From the NCBI RefSeq assembly GCF_030867095.1, contig NC_081824.1, forward strand, positions 137,483,433 to 137,547,432: a stretch of DNA of 64,000 nucleotides. Reading direction: 5' to 3'. A program made the translations under genes and the position numbers. Shown here one piece after another: positions 45,190 through 57,480 of this stretch. The stretch's first letter is position 1, and the number at the start of each line of letters is the position of its first letter. Below the pieces are notes generated by a model. It saw only the letters and a program-made list of their open reading frames with translations, had not been told where the DNA came from and searched no databases. Origin of the DNA: Alligator mississippiensis. Taxonomy: Eukaryota > Chordata > Crocodylia > Alligatoridae.

Positions 45190-45928
45190 GTAGGGGAGGA
45201 GGAGACCTCACTGGGGCACACTGCCATGTTGTGCAGAGGCCCCAGCACCAGGAAGGGTGCACCTTAACACACACACAGTGTCACCCACCCACATCATGAG
45301 TTTTGCCTGGCAGCAGCCAGAGGTGCAGGGCCCCAGAAGCCAGACTCCCCCTCCACCTATCTCCTTGACAGCTGGCAGGCTTCATGGCCTCAGCAGGGGC
45401 CACCACCCCTGCAGTTTTCAGCCTACTGCACCTTAACACACACAGGGTCATCTATGTCATGAGTTTTGCCTATCAGCAGCTTGCAGTTTCCCCCAAGCCC
45501 CTGCACCTATCTCCTTGAAACTTGGCAGGCTTTGTGGCCTCAGCAGGGGCCACCATCCCTGCAGTTTTCAGCCTGCTGTGGTGTAACACATACATGTGAC
45601 ATGAGTTTTGCTTTCAAGAATTTGGGGTGCAGTTCCCCCATGACCCCTATACCTAACTTCTTGAACCTTGGCAGGCATTATGCTCTCAGCAGAGGCTACC
45701 ATTCCTGCAAGTTTCATCCAAATCAGACAACAAACAACAAAGTTATAGATATTTCATTGATTCCCCATTATACCCTATGGCCAGATCTCCGAGGCGGCTC
45801 CAAAGCTTCAGAGCTGCTTCGGCCAGATCGAATTGGGAAACCAATCTTGAGCTCCGGATTGGATCGCTGCCATCTGAAGTGGATAGATCTGAAGCTGGAT
45901 CGAATAGCTGCCTACTCGCACAGGCCTA
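45190..45928 (-). mobile_element. hAT-like element with internal tandem units
   Basis: The right edge CTCGCACAGGCCTA, read on the minus strand, gives TAGGCCTGTGCGAG, the same end type as TAGGGCTGTGCGAAA. Inside, units anchored on CATGAGTTTTGC start at 45,295, 45,458 and 45,600 (periods 163 and 142 bp), preceded by a partial unit. The sequence TATACCCTATGGCC beside them has its counterpart, inverted, at 61,340. The left terminus is missing. No transposase is present. Confidence 0.65.
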
Positions 45929-46941
45929 CATGTTATGTGTAGGATTGTATAGAAATTAATCAGCATAGCCTCGTTGTAAGGATCTTATACTGTAATGTTT
46001 ATGAAAAAGGTTAATTGCTTAATAGCTGCCAAGCTATATTTGCTCTTCATTGTTTTAATGACAGCATAGAAAAGAAGGGAAAGGATGCCTGGTGCCATTT
46101 TACTGTATTCTTCTAACAAAATTCTGTTAACATAAGCTTTAAGGCTTTATTTTGAAATAATTAATGACATTCTGTTGGAAGAACTTTCACTAGTGATTAA
46201 ATTCAATTTTATTTCAATACTGAAAGTACTGTGCCTAGCTGCTGTTCATAATTTGAAAACCTTACTTGTGTCAACAGTTCATTCAAAAGTCATCATTAAA
46301 GCAGCTGCCTGTGCAGTTAAACTTATCAGGGCTGCCACTGGCTTTCCAACTGGAGCTGAGCTGCTGTAGCTCTAGGAGCAGTAGAGGAAGTTTTATTGGA
46401 CAGCTCAGTGCTTCTCTCCCTGCCAGTCCAATTGCTCTCATGGGGAATGATGTCCCTGAGTAGAAGGAAGTGGAAAAGTAGAAGTGGAAAAATTTGTATA
46501 AGCAGAAGGAAGTGGAAAAGAGAATCAAACAACTCTGTGGTCCTAAGAGGAAATCATAAGGTTGCAGGGACTTATTGTGTGAAAGAAAAGACATGGCTTG
46601 TACTTACATTAAGAATCTATCACCTTGATGAAGCAGGGCTGCTAAGAAATAAAGAATTTGAGAAAATCCAGCCAGAATAGGGAGTAGAAGTCTTCACTAC
46701 ACAGACTGGCTTTTGTTTCACAGCTCCTGCCTAAGTGCAGGTTCAGTCTCTTATGAATAGTCAATGACAGTGAGCTAAGTGTATGGACACATGTATATTT
46801 GGAGCTATTTCAAGGGGGAATGTCTCAAAAGATGAGCTCCTGATCTGGAGCGCACACAGCATCTGTTACATTCTAATATTCAGGTGTGGACAAGCTGGGA
46901 GTGATACTAAGGCAGCAAAACTACTCCAATTTTAACCCTGG
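45929..46941. other. No recognised feature
   Basis: AT-rich DNA. AGAAGGAAGTGGAAAAG is repeated at about 46,463 and 46,503. No gene found. Confidence 0.4.
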
Positions 46942-47184
46942 GGCCAGGTACAGAGATTATACTTTTACCGGTCTAGGTGATCAGGAACCGGTCTATACCA
47001 ATAACAGGACAGAAGTTCAGCACACATAGACTGGTTTAAAAATGATAGAACCCAATCTAGGATTTGCTCCCACCTCCCAAAGGGCGAATGTCTGTTCACT
47101 ACTGATCTAAACTATGCTGCTTACAGAAAAGTGCATAATTTAGATTGAATTCACCTCTGGCTTTTTAAATGTCTGTACTTAGCT
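46942..47184. mobile_element. MITE with AGGTACAG ends (second copy)
   Basis: Left end GGCCAGGTACAGAGATTATA; reverse complement of right end AGCTAAGTACAGACATTTAA. It shares ACAGAAGTTCAGCACACATA and CTAAACTATGCTGCTTA with the 29,776 copy in the same orientation. Confidence 0.7.
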
Positions 47185-48389
47185 AGGATAAATCAGTGTG
47201 AAAGTTGGAGTGCTTCTGCTGTACGTATCATTCCCAAATGGTCCACACATAACTGTTAGACTGTAACAGCTGCTGCATGGTTGGGAGCAGTAATCCCCCC
47301 ACCCACTTTTGAAGCAGCTCCAAATATATGGCTGCCCATATTTGGATACAAGTAGGAGCAATAGAGAGGTCTGGATAGTGTGAGGCAGGCAGGATGCTGG
47401 ATGAGGCGAAAAGAAGTGGGGACAACTCAGTGGAAGACAAAAGCAGCTAGAGACAGGTAGCAGGGGTTCTGTACCTCCTTGAGTCTTTACTCCCTGAGTC
47501 CTTGGTGCTAGCTGCGCCTTCCTCCCCGCTCCCAGATTAAAGGCTCTCAGCAGCCAAAGGGAATGGGAGACAAAGAACCAGGGACCTCCCACCTGCCACA
47601 AACAGAACCTGGCTTGGTGAATACTATGAGAGATGACCAAGGAAAAAACAAGGGCCAGTGTTGAGAGAAAAGGTTTTCTTTGGTTGGTTCCCAAACAGCC
47701 CCATACAAAGGGAATAGTAAAAGTGCTCTCAGCTGTGTGGTGAGACACATGGTATATACCTTTACCAGACAAGCACATGGAACATACTCAGCATTTCTCT
47801 CCATCCATACATCAATACAATAGTGCTGGAGGCTACACTATGCTGGTTCATTGGACCAGCAAGACCTGCTTCATAAGCAATCTTCAGTGCCTCTGATATC
47901 AACCCTATTATAAAGAAGGGCCAACATCAGATTGGAAACCCCAGTCCCTGTAGAACTCAGGGAAGGAGCTGATTCTCACTTATTCCTTGCCTGCTCTTAG
48001 GTTTTGGCTCTGCCTTGTATCTCAAAGGTTTTTGGGATAGAAGAGCCTGAATGCACATCTGGAGCGGTGACATTCTGGCTCCAGCTAGCATGTGTTTTGC
48101 AAGATCAGCTGGTAAGATGTCAATGCCTTTTAATCCTTTTCTGAACCCTAGTTTTGTTTTGTTGTTAAACACAAACTGTAGCCAAACTCTGGTCCAGACC
48201 CAAAAATCACCACCACAGCCATGGGCACACATCAGGAAAAACTTTTTTTCTGATTGTCTCCTTGATGGTACAAAGAGAATTTCTGTTGTGCAAGAAGCCA
48301 ATGTTAGCTTTTTCCTGGAAGAGCCAATTTTTATCTCCAGGCTCAGATAAGCAAATGTGACAGACCAGGATAACTTCAGCACTCAGAAC
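47185..48389. other. No recognised feature; long empty minus frame
   Basis: A 199-residue minus-strand frame (47,179-47,778) is stop-free but has no domain, is Ser/Pro/Leu-rich, and overlaps another long frame in a different phase (47,547-47,804). It is treated as chance. Nothing else was recognised. Confidence 0.4.
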
Positions 48390-48397
48390 TTGGACAG

Positions 48398-49209
48398 TAG
48401 GGCTGTGTGAAGCTCTGGTCCCTGATTTGGTTCGGTGGAGATTTGGCCCAATTTGGTGGCCAAATCTCCAAATCCGAATTGAATGAGGAGACACTTTAAT
48501 CTCTTTAAATCAAATCGGAACCCTTCAAATCGATTCAGAGAGATTCAGAAAGATTTGGCGATTTGGACATAGACACAGCTTTAGATGTTTTCTCCACATA
48601 CCTCTAGGTAGCAGGCGGTTCGTCAATGCTGCAATGCTGGAGCAGATGGAGCATCCCACAGGAGCGCGAGAGGTGGTCCCCAGCATGCTTGGCAGCAGAC
48701 CCAGAAGTGGACCAGAAGCACTTCCTTCCCATTTCCAGGTCTGCCGGGGAGTGCCCCCCTGTGCCTTCCCATGCCCCTCCCCCAACTTGGGAATGGTTTA
48801 GTGGGGCACCCAGGGTCCCCCCATGGCACAGCGCTGAGCTGGTGGGGCAAGGGAGGAACCCGCTTCATGCTCGGCAGCAGACTCAAAAGTGGACCAGAAG
48901 TACTTCCAGTCCACTTCCAGGTTCGCTGCTGAGCACATGGGGGGCCCCCCCGCCATGCTCTTGTGGGACGCTCCATCCACCCCACCATCTTAGCATTCAC
49001 GAACCATGCCTGGTACCTTGAGGTATGTAGAAAGAACATTTAAAGCTGTATCTATGTCTGAATCGCTGGTTCTCTGAATCAGCATCGAATCTGTAGATTT
49101 GGCTGAATCGAATCGGGGACAGTGATCCGAATCAAAGAATCGAATTGTTGTCCCCAATTCAGGCCAAATCTGAACCTGAATTGAATACAGCCCATTTTGC
49201 ACACCCCTG
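48398..49209. mobile_element. Full-length TAGGG-type foldback hAT (second copy)
   Basis: An 812-bp element starts TAGGGCTGTGTGAAG and ends TTTTGCACACCCCTG. It is flanked by exact TTGGACAG at 48,390-48,397 and 49,210-49,217. It has the same arms and GC-rich centre as the 32,414 copy. The central block with GTGGACCAGAAGCACTTCC occurs twice, in inverted arrangement, so the whole element is a foldback. Long frames on both strands arise from the palindrome. Confidence 0.9.
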
Positions 49210-49217
49210 TTGGACAG

Positions 49218-51841
49218 TATATCTCCCCTTCATCTTATTCCCTTCTCTTATATTCCCAAAGAGTAGATATGGCAATTTTTGCTTAGCAAAGGAAAACAAT
49301 ACAAATAAGCAATGATGCTGCCTGCCCAAAATTAATTTCCAGCACTGGGACGTTTCAGCAAATTAATTTTGCTATACTGTGAGTAATGTTAGATTACAAT
49401 AGCTCTCTGTTTATTTCCAGAAGCCCCAATTGTTTTGGAACAAACTTGCTAACCAAGATATCGTAAATGTTCTGATAATATGAATGTCAGAGTCTGCAAA
49501 ACTGGGTAACACAATTTATTTCTATAACCAAGAACTGAGCCAGAGGCTCTGTCTCTCCCCTTCTTTGATGCCATGAGGCAAAGGGAGGCTCTACAATTGC
49601 AGGAACAAGTGATTTGGCTGAGTTTAATAATAAGCCTGGAGAGGGATGAGTTATTACAGTGGTTTCTAAATACTGCCTAAAAACTAAGTCTTCCAGGGTT
49701 CTGTTTATGTCTGCTTGGCCCCAAACTGATATCAAAGGCTGAATGCCAAAGTTCCCAATCAGTCTGGGAGCCACAAAAATGGTTCAATGTTGTGCCAAAT
49801 TAAATGTATTTTATTCTTTTTTTAAAAAAGAAAACATTGCTTGGAATAGTTCAAGCCTATCTATGCTTTAGCTGGCCCACCAAATCAACCCACTCTGAAG
49901 CACTGGCTCTTGATCACAGAAAACTATATATTACTCACTGTTCATTACTTCAGCTCAAAGTGCTGAGACATAGGTCATAGTGTGACAACTCTCTAGTTTA
50001 TTATACCAAATGAGATGCCAGCTTTAGACATGTAGCTCTTAGCCCTCGTGAATTCACAGACCTGTTGCTGTCATCTCCCAGTTCATCTCCCTTGAGAGGA
50101 ACAACAAAATCATCTGGTTAAACAAAGCCAGTCTTTACTCTTTTGTCTAAGGGCATGATCCAAAATCCACTGCAATCTCTGGAAGTTTCTCCATTCAGTT
50201 TTTATAAGCATGGTAGGTTGTAGCACCACCTGTGGTTAAGATTATCTGACATTTTCCATGCTAAGACCTGTTTTCAGTTGGTTATTATTTTGCAAATAAT
50301 TTATCATTCAAACTGAAAATCTCCACGTTGGGTATCTATCTCAGCAAGAGCAAGAAAGCGGGGAAATTTGAGTAAAAAAAGGTTTTGGCATGTCCAAAAA
50401 CAGGATTAGGAAAAATGTGGTGTTCTGTTCATGTTAAAAAATAATCCTACATCCTTTCCACTGAGGACCTCTAGCACATCCAAGCTTTGGTCTGGTACTT
50501 GAAACATAGCAGGGAAGTCACCCAGGTGATCAGAAGGTTCTTTTTTAATTGTTCAGATGGGAAAATGTCCAGATTTTCCCAGTATTGACTTAGATCTTGG
50601 AAGCTAGCTTCCCTAACGATCCCATTCTCATTAGGCATGTTCCATCCCAGGGCTACAGAGGCTGACTGCTGCTGGCCACCATGATGCTGAGTAAGGGAAC
50701 TGAGAGGCGAAATTCTTTCTTCTGCTTTCTTTGCTCCCCACCTCAGCACTCAGGGACCATGTAGGATGAATGTATAGGAAACAAATGCCAGCTGGGAGAT
50801 TAGATCAGTGGGGGAAGTGCACTGGAACATAAATTAATTCTAAAAAGAATGCTTTAACAAATGGAAGTTAATCTGTTGATGTATTTATATTGGCATTCCC
50901 CTTTCTCCTTCCACACAAACTATTTAATCTGAACTTTTGCTCTTTATGTGAGAGAAAAATAGCAAAATGCTTTCCAACTGAAGGTTCCTTGCATCACCTT
51001 TCCAAAGGGGTTTTGAGGGTCCAACTTGTAATACCGTTGGGAGGGTGCTGATTTTTAGATGGTGATAAGCACCTTTCTGCTGAAAACTAGGGCCCTTAAA
51101 GGTGTATCAGGTTGGGCACCCAAAAATTCCCTGATCCTTTACAAAATTTGGGCTATCTTCAGTAAACAGGGCCAAAGCCTTTCATTCTTTTTGGTTTTCC
51201 TTACCTTTGCATATGCAAACACACAAGTTGAGTTGACAAAATGACTGTTGGTAAAGCGTTAACAGATGTACGTTTTCTAATGTATTTGTGGGGGGTTTCA
51301 GTTTCACAAAACAGGACAGTGGTGGGGGGTGGATTGTTTCAAATCTGGGGATATTTGAAGGGAATTTTCTTTATTTTATTTGTTTTATTCTGTTTCTATA
51401 AGCTATTTTGTCTTTTATTGTAAGCTGCCCTGAGCTTTTTTTTGCAAAGGACAGCATATTCATCTAATAAATAAATACAAAAGTAATAAAGAGCTTACAG
51501 AGGAACAGGAAAGTATAAACATCTGACTGTGCAAGGGCATGGGACTGGCAGGTAAACAGGGATGAGTTGGATCTGGAAGTCAGTAGGGTTTGGGGGGGGC
51601 GCTATTTTCAGATGAGGAACCAAGAGAAAGGAAACTGGGATTGCAAAGAGGTGCAAGAGCTTGGTGTTTGAAGGGGTTGGAGAGATTGGGAGCCAGGGTA
51701 AGGCACAATAGTTTAAAGCCTATATCATGAGGTATATGCAAAAGGTAGAACAAAATTAAGCTTGCAGAGGCAACCAGAATTCTGGCAGTTCTTAACTTTT
51801 GAGCATCTGATTTTGCAACTTTAATAATGATCTTTTAAAGC
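49218..51841. other. 2.6 kb without recognised features
   Basis: AT-rich DNA with T-runs (about 49,810-49,840; 51,360-51,420). No exon, RNA gene or transposon end was recognised. Confidence 0.35.
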
Positions 51842-51920
51842 TGTGTGTGTGTGTGTGTGTGCGCGCGCGCGTGTGTGTGCATGTGCGTGTGCGTGTGTGC
51901 GTGTGTGAGAGAGAGAGAGA
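51842..51920. repeat. (TG)n(CG)n(TG)n(GA)n compound microsatellite
   Basis: Alternating purine-pyrimidine tract: TG repeats, a GCGCGCGCGC block, more GTGCGTG repeats, then GAGAGAGAGA. Such tracts are prone to Z-DNA and slippage. Confidence 0.95.
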
Positions 51921-52904
51921 TTAACAGATATTTTTCACATGTACACACACTTTTTATAGTGTGTGATAGACTTGATTAAGAATATATATATGTTAATGCA
52001 GAATATCTAACGGAGTGATGAGCCAGATTTTGGGATGGATCTATGACTCAGCTGACAAAGCTAGTAGTAAAACAGGTCATCTCAAATGAGCTTCCTTAGC
52101 AAGTTACTGTCAGAGTCAGAAGTAAAACACTTTCACTCCCCCACCCTAACCACCACATCACTCTTCCCAAACCCATGCTGCCTTTACTAGTTTACTCCAT
52201 ATTGTAACAAGTGAGACCTTCTCTTATTTAAAAAGAAACAGAATCAAACAAAAGCTCTTATAGCTTCCAAAACAATGTGCTTTTCTTGGGGGGGGAGGGG
52301 TGGTGATTCTGTTCCATGATATTACCACTGCTCCAGTACTTGAAAACGGAATTAAAATTTACTTTGTAATTCAAATGGTTACCATAGCAGAAAGGGAATG
52401 AAATGGCACATACATATAACAAGACTTTAGAGGCTCTCACTGGGGAATTGTCAAAATTAGACCTCTTTCCCCTTAAAAAAATGACATCTTGCACTTCGCC
52501 AAACACAAAGGTTTTTTTGTTGTGTTTTTTTTAAGTTGTGTCTTTGGCAGACGTTACCATACACACTAGCTCTGATAATGAAATGCATATTGCCAACTTG
52601 GCATTTAACCCACAGTTGATGCTGGGATTCACTTTTTCATGAACCTCTGGCTCTGCCTGACTTCCAGCTGCCTCTGAAAAAATTACATCATGCATTTGGA
52701 TGAAAAGGACCTGCACACCATCTGCAGGCAAGAGATATAGTATAGTCAGCATGGGTCATGCTGCAAGCGATGTCTCAGTGTGATGGGGAAGACCAGAGAA
52801 GTCTTCCTGAAAAGAAACAAGTAGAGGTTTCATTCCCTCAAAACTGTGCTCAGCAGTGTGTAGCAAGCAAGGGGAGTGGAAGGTGGCGAGCAGGGCGACT
52901 GGTT
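51921..52904. other. No recognised feature
   Basis: AT-rich spacer with a G-run near 52,290. Nothing assigned. Confidence 0.35.
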
Positions 52905-53128
52905 CAGTTTAGACATCCGTAGGAACTACTTCACAGTTAGGGTGGCTAGGATCTGGAATCAACTTCCAAGGGAAGTGGTGCTGGCTCCTACTCTGGGGGT
53001 CTTTAAGAAGCAGCTCTATGCCTATGTGGCTGGGGTCACTTGAGCCGAGTTTCTCTCCTGCCCAGGCAGGGGGTCGGACTTGAAGATCTACAAGGTCCCT
53101 TCAGACCCTACTTCTATGATTCTATGAT
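52905..53128 (+). mobile_element. CR1 3' end, plus strand
   Basis: It contains GACATCCGTAGGAACTACTT (ORF2 end, RRNYF-type), GAATCAACTTCCAAGGGAAG, and the 3' UTR GGGGGTCGGACTTGAAGATC ending in TTCTATGATTCTATGATG, the diagnostic CR1 octamer tail. Only about 225 bp are kept. Confidence 0.9.
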
Positions 53129-53349
53129 GACTGCCCAGGGAGCTGAAGCAAAGGAGCGCCAAAAGAGGTTGGTATCAGCGTTTAAGTGACAATCCCACTA
53201 GGTAGGGGGTTGTGTGTACAGCTATCTGTAAGCCCTGTCCTCCAGCACTCCCAACACAGCCCCTTCACCAGGGAAAGGGAAAGAAGAGAGGCTGTGCTGG
53301 TTCTAAATCAGCCAGGGACTTCTGATGTACAGTTAAGACATTGTGATGT

Positions 53350-53590
53350 CACAGAAGCATAGAAAATGAGGGTTGGAAGGAATCTCAGGCGGTCTTCTAG
53401 TCCAACCCCCTGCTCAAAACAGGGCCATTTCCAACTAGATCATCCCAACCAACGCTATGTCTACACAGGTCTTAAAAACCTCTAAGGATGGATATTTCAG
53501 AATCTCTCTGGGTAACCTGTCCAGTGCTTTAGTACCCTACTGGTGAGAAAGCTTTTCCTAATATCTAACCTAAACTTCCCCTAGCCCGCC
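53350..53590 (-). mobile_element. CR1 3' end, minus strand, older
   Basis: GGGTTGGAAGGAATCTCAGG followed by TAGTCCAACCCCCTGCTCAA is the reverse complement of a CR1 3' UTR. CTTAAAAACCTCTAAGGATGG and AACCTGTCCAGTGCTTTAGT continue into the ORF2 end. It is a different, more bird-like CR1 type than the 52.9 kb copy. Confidence 0.85.
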
Positions 53591-53609
53591 TGCCCCACTG
53601 CCTACATAC

Positions 53610-53840
53610 CCCCAACTAAATGTGATCAAATGTGCTTCCAGTCAGCTGTTAACACATGCCATACTGCACAGTAACTAACTGGGAGTAAATTTTCTTCTTG
53701 ATTTACAGGTAGTAAATTTACTTGTGATTACAGCAAGTTACTGTGCTGTAAGCATCTGCATGTGTAGACAGTGATGCTTACGGCACAGTAATTTTCTCTA
53801 ATCTCAAGTAAAGCATCTCATGTAAATATGCCCACTACAT
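53610..53840. mobile_element. MITE related to the 41.9 kb element
   Basis: It ends AAAGCATCTCATGTAAATATGCCCA (shared AAAGCATCTCATGTA end) and contains ACTGCACAGT, GTTACTGTGCTGTAAGCATC and CATGTGTAGACAGTGATGC. The left end is diverged. Confidence 0.45.
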
Positions 53841-54304
53841 AGCAGGGGTTAGGGGACCCTGCTACAAGTATACAGTGAAGCCATTAGAAGTGTGATAATT
53901 AAGTGCTACTCAAATGAAGCAAGTATTGCAAAACTTTTTTGATTTCTTTTGATGTCTTTTTTGATTTCTGAAAATGGAATGATAAATTTAAAGGTAATTG
54001 GATTTTTATAGTACACAGAATATTTCCAGACTTTTATAGCACTTAAAAGGACTGGTGGTTTAAAATTACACAATACTACCCACATAAAACTTCCCAAACA
54101 AACAAGAAAAGCAGTAACGTGCCAACATTTAACTTGATTAAATAAAGAATTCATTAAATAAATACGCTATCTTACTAATTTGTACTGATTCAAAAGTATA
54201 CTGTGGCAACTGGGATAACTATTTTTTTAAGAGGGTAAGAAAGATACTGAAGATAACAGGGAAATCTTTCAGTATAAACTCACACAAAGGTTAATCAGAT
54301 GATG
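53841..54304. other. No recognised feature
   Basis: AT-rich spacer. Confidence 0.35.
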
Positions 54305-54625
54305 ACCTAGAAATGGCATTTTTACACACGCTCAGGGGGATGAATGGGGGGGGGGGAATGTTTTAATTAAAGCAGCTTCAAGAACCACTCTAATTAACGT
54401 GCCCACAGCTTCTTGTGTATTAGCGTCCCTGCTCTTCAAAATGGCAGCAGGGGTGCTTTAACTAAAGTGCTTCCACCTACATTTTGAAGAGTGGGGATGC
54501 TGATACAGGAGATGCAGAGGCTGGCTGAAGCGTGCTAATTAGCATGCTCCAACAAACTCAATCAAGTTTGTTCTGACAGTGCGTCAGAGCAGTGCGTCAG
54601 TGCAGTCTCCCTACACGTGTACAGG
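54305..54625. mobile_element. MITE/foldback with CTCTTCAAAATG arms
   Basis: AGCGTCCCTGCTCTTCAAAATG (54,422-54,443) and CATTTTGAAGAGTGGGGATGCT (about 54,480-54,501) are an inverted pair with two mismatches. The outer ends TTTTTACACACGCT and ACACGTGTACAGGCACCC are a weaker inverted pair. TTAATTAAAGC / GCTTTAACTAAAG words recur inside. Non-autonomous, family unknown. Confidence 0.5.
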
Positions 54626-55830
54626 CACCCAATGAATGCCAAGAAAAAAAACCCATGTAACTATTCTGCTGCTTTCTTTTATAAGCTCTATCAGTCATAA
54701 TTCCAGTTATTTCATTTGTAAAGTTTAGTATTGAGGTGGATGGCAACAAAGTATTAGGGAGCTAGCTGTTATGCCTCCAGAATTAAGGCTGAGTTGGTTA
54801 TTTAAATCAGTTTCAAGCAGTGTTACATGTATAATATAACAAATCCTTCCTAGAATTACAGCCTTATAGGACATGCATAAATTGCAGTCAAAGGTGTAAC
54901 TGAAGCTCATGGAAATAAATATAGCTTCCAGCTAGTTAGCTTGGCTACTCTGGCAGTGTTAGCCTCAGGAACATGGAGGTATGCCAAGGCTGCAAAACTC
55001 AATCCAGAAATTGGGAAATTCTTGAGCAGTTTACCCAGCCTTCACCCTCCCCTTCTGCAACAGCTGCATTGCTAGGAGTACCAGACTACCCCATTTCTTA
55101 CATGTTATGCAAAGCCTAGTTAATGTCTTAATTCAGTAGCTGCTTTGAGTTCTTCCCCTTGCAATTAAATCTCTTTTTAGTTTGTGGAGGAAACAAATCC
55201 ATTGTCTGCTCCTATGGTGGAAAACCAAGGTTTCAAGAGATAAAGGCCTCATCTTCCATGTTAGAGTTCCATCAGTGATCCTTTCTGAGGTGCTGTGAAC
55301 CTAACATGCTTAGAGATGGTCTCAAGCCAAATTAACCAAGGCACAATCACATCTTCAATTTTGGGGCAGTTCAAACACCAGAGTTGTAATCTGCTTCTAG
55401 AATGGGTTGAACCAGCCTGCAAGGTTTTTTGTATCCCCAATTTTGTGGGAATTCGGCTCCAGATCCAAACCTCTATTGGTTTTATTAGATTAAAGAATTT
55501 CAGACCTCAAGAGGCTAAAAGTCACAGGCAGAGAACAGAGAGGCAGAGTGCCTGCAATGCCTGAAGTGCGGGCATAACAGGGAATTGATTGTAGTCTTTC
55601 TCTAAGTCACTGTTTGTCAAGATGGAGTCCCCTGTCTTGCAGTTGTAAACTTCATCCTTTGTTCCCAGATGCATTACTATGCATTGAGCTGCATTAAAAC
55701 CTATTTTGTGTAACAGCTGCAAAGCTTGCCTGGCTGCAGGCTGAGTGGGTGAGCAGCACTCAAGAACTCTGCAAGAAAAGGACTGCAAAATGTTTCCAGA
55801 CAGTGCTATAGCTTTACCAGACAGACGGGT
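54626..55830. other. No recognised feature
   Basis: Mixed sequence. A minus frame of 108 residues (55,522-55,848) has no recognised domain. Confidence 0.35.
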
Positions 55831-56950
55831 ATGCTGTGCACAGTGCATGCATTTTACTGGAGCATTTGAATTTTGACCAGATCCCCCATTGCAAACCGAG
55901 GGCTCCAGTTGGCTGCTACTGAGCCATAAAAGGCTGAGGGAATGAAAAGAAGAAGAGAAGCTGGGGAGGAGTTAACTCTGGCCCTGGAGAGAGGGGGTAG
56001 GGACTTAGCCCTCAGCCAGGGGAGACTGAGCTAAAACTTGCCAGGGAGCAGGCATCAGGACAGGGGAGAGCCTATGTCATCCCATGAGAAGCTGATTCCC
56101 CACCAGGTTCAGAGCTGTGCAACCAGGGATGCAGGTGTCAGGGAAAGAGTGGAAAGGGGTTGGTAAGCAAAACTGGCAGGCTTGCTGGAGCTGGAGCTGC
56201 AGGGAAGCTCCTGTCTGAGCTGGGAGTCTCCAGCTAAAGAATCAGTGACCTGCAGAAGGAAGCCCCTGTCTGTGGGTGGATGTGCTGGGAGGGGGAGACA
56301 GCCCCAAGAAGGAGTGGGCTGAGAGAACACAAACCAGCATAGGTGCGCAAGGGGCCACCTAATCACTAGCGTTTGCAGGACGTGTGTGTCCAGAGGGAAA
56401 TGCAAGGGAGCCTATTCCTGCAGCAGCTGTTCACAGCTTGTTTTGCTGTATTACCAGGAAGAATTATAGGAGTCCATTTCCTCTGGAGCAGCAGAAGCCT
56501 TGCCTTCACCATCTAGGGTGGATCACAGTTATAGCTGTGTTGCCATTTATTATTATGGGAAGTGGACTGTGACCTCAAGGAAATCAATTGGGTTATGGGA
56601 GGGAACTGTTTTAAAGGGTTTTAACAAAGTGAATTTAGTTATTTAGGTAGTTTAACACAAGTGGGACCACCTAGTCTATTGATATTATCCACCTGATTTA
56701 TTTGTGAATTTATTCTAGATTGTTAGTTTTGTTATTAACAATTGTTAGTATATTTCTTTGTTTATTGATCTTTTCCTGTCTATAAATCAGTTGTGTATAA
56801 TGAAGAATAATGTGTTCACTGGGTTTAGAGCTGAGGGTCACACCTCTCCATGGGACTCTTCAGTCAGTAGTCTGCCTGAGGGGCTCCCAGGGCTACTGGT
56901 ACCCTGAGGATCCAAAATCCGGTGCATCACCCAGCCTTAGTGTGCTGACG
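55831..56950 (+). mobile_element. Possible LTR (tentative)
   Basis: CATAAAAGG at 55,925 looks like a TATA box, followed by purine-rich GC-balanced sequence and, at 56,700-56,800, AT-rich sequence with TATAAATCAG and TATAATGAAGAATAATG. This layout resembles a long LTR promoter-R-U5, but I found neither certain TG/CA edges nor a TSD. An unrelated promoter-like region is the alternative. Confidence 0.3.
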
Positions 56951-56984
56951 TGGATTTCATTTGTTTATTGTGACCATTTAACTG

Positions 56985-57480
56985 GACAGTTTAGATCACT
57001 TTGTAACAGTATCCTGTCTTCCAAATTTTCCAGCCAAAGATATATATATCCTTATCTAGACAAATGATACAAATATATTAAATAGCATTTGACCAGGGAC
57101 TAATCCCTGGATGGCTCTACTTGAAATGGCCCTGCTTATTGATATTTCCCCAGACAACACTAAACCCTGACAAGTCTCTTATTCTTGGTGATAAACTCAC
57201 AAATTAACAGTTCCATTATTTAAGAAGGATTAATGACAGGCAGAGTGGTCTATTGTGACATCCCTTTTATCTCTTTAAATATTGAAATTACACGGGCAAT
57301 CTTCCAATCCTCTGGAATTTCTTTTGTTCTCCAAGATTTATTAAAATTAATAGATATATCAACTAGTTCCTTTAAAACTCTTGGATGCAAGTTATTTGGG
57401 CTGCCTACTTAAAACAGTTGAATTTTGACAGATGTTGCATCCCATTCCTCTCTCTGACAGATGTGACATGTTTTATTCCA
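56985..57480 (-). mobile_element. Old CR1/L3-like LINE relic
   Basis: TTTGACCAGGGACTAATCCC, then ATTGAAATTACACGGGCAAT, CCTCTGGAATTTCTTTTGTT and CTTTAAAACTCTTGGATGCAA read on the minus strand as the CR1/L3 RT region upstream of and around its N-terminal blocks. No open frame remains. Confidence 0.6.

Noticed and set aside
47179-47778. 199-residue minus-strand open frame
   Set aside because: No recognisable family, overlapped by another long frame in a different phase, no splice or promoter context. A few hydrophobic stretches alone do not support a gene.
53450-53480. CTATGTCTACACAGG as another MITE end
   Set aside because: The sequence on both sides is continuous with a CR1 3' region (CTTAAAAACCTCTAAGGATGG follows), so it belongs to CR1 and not to a MITE.
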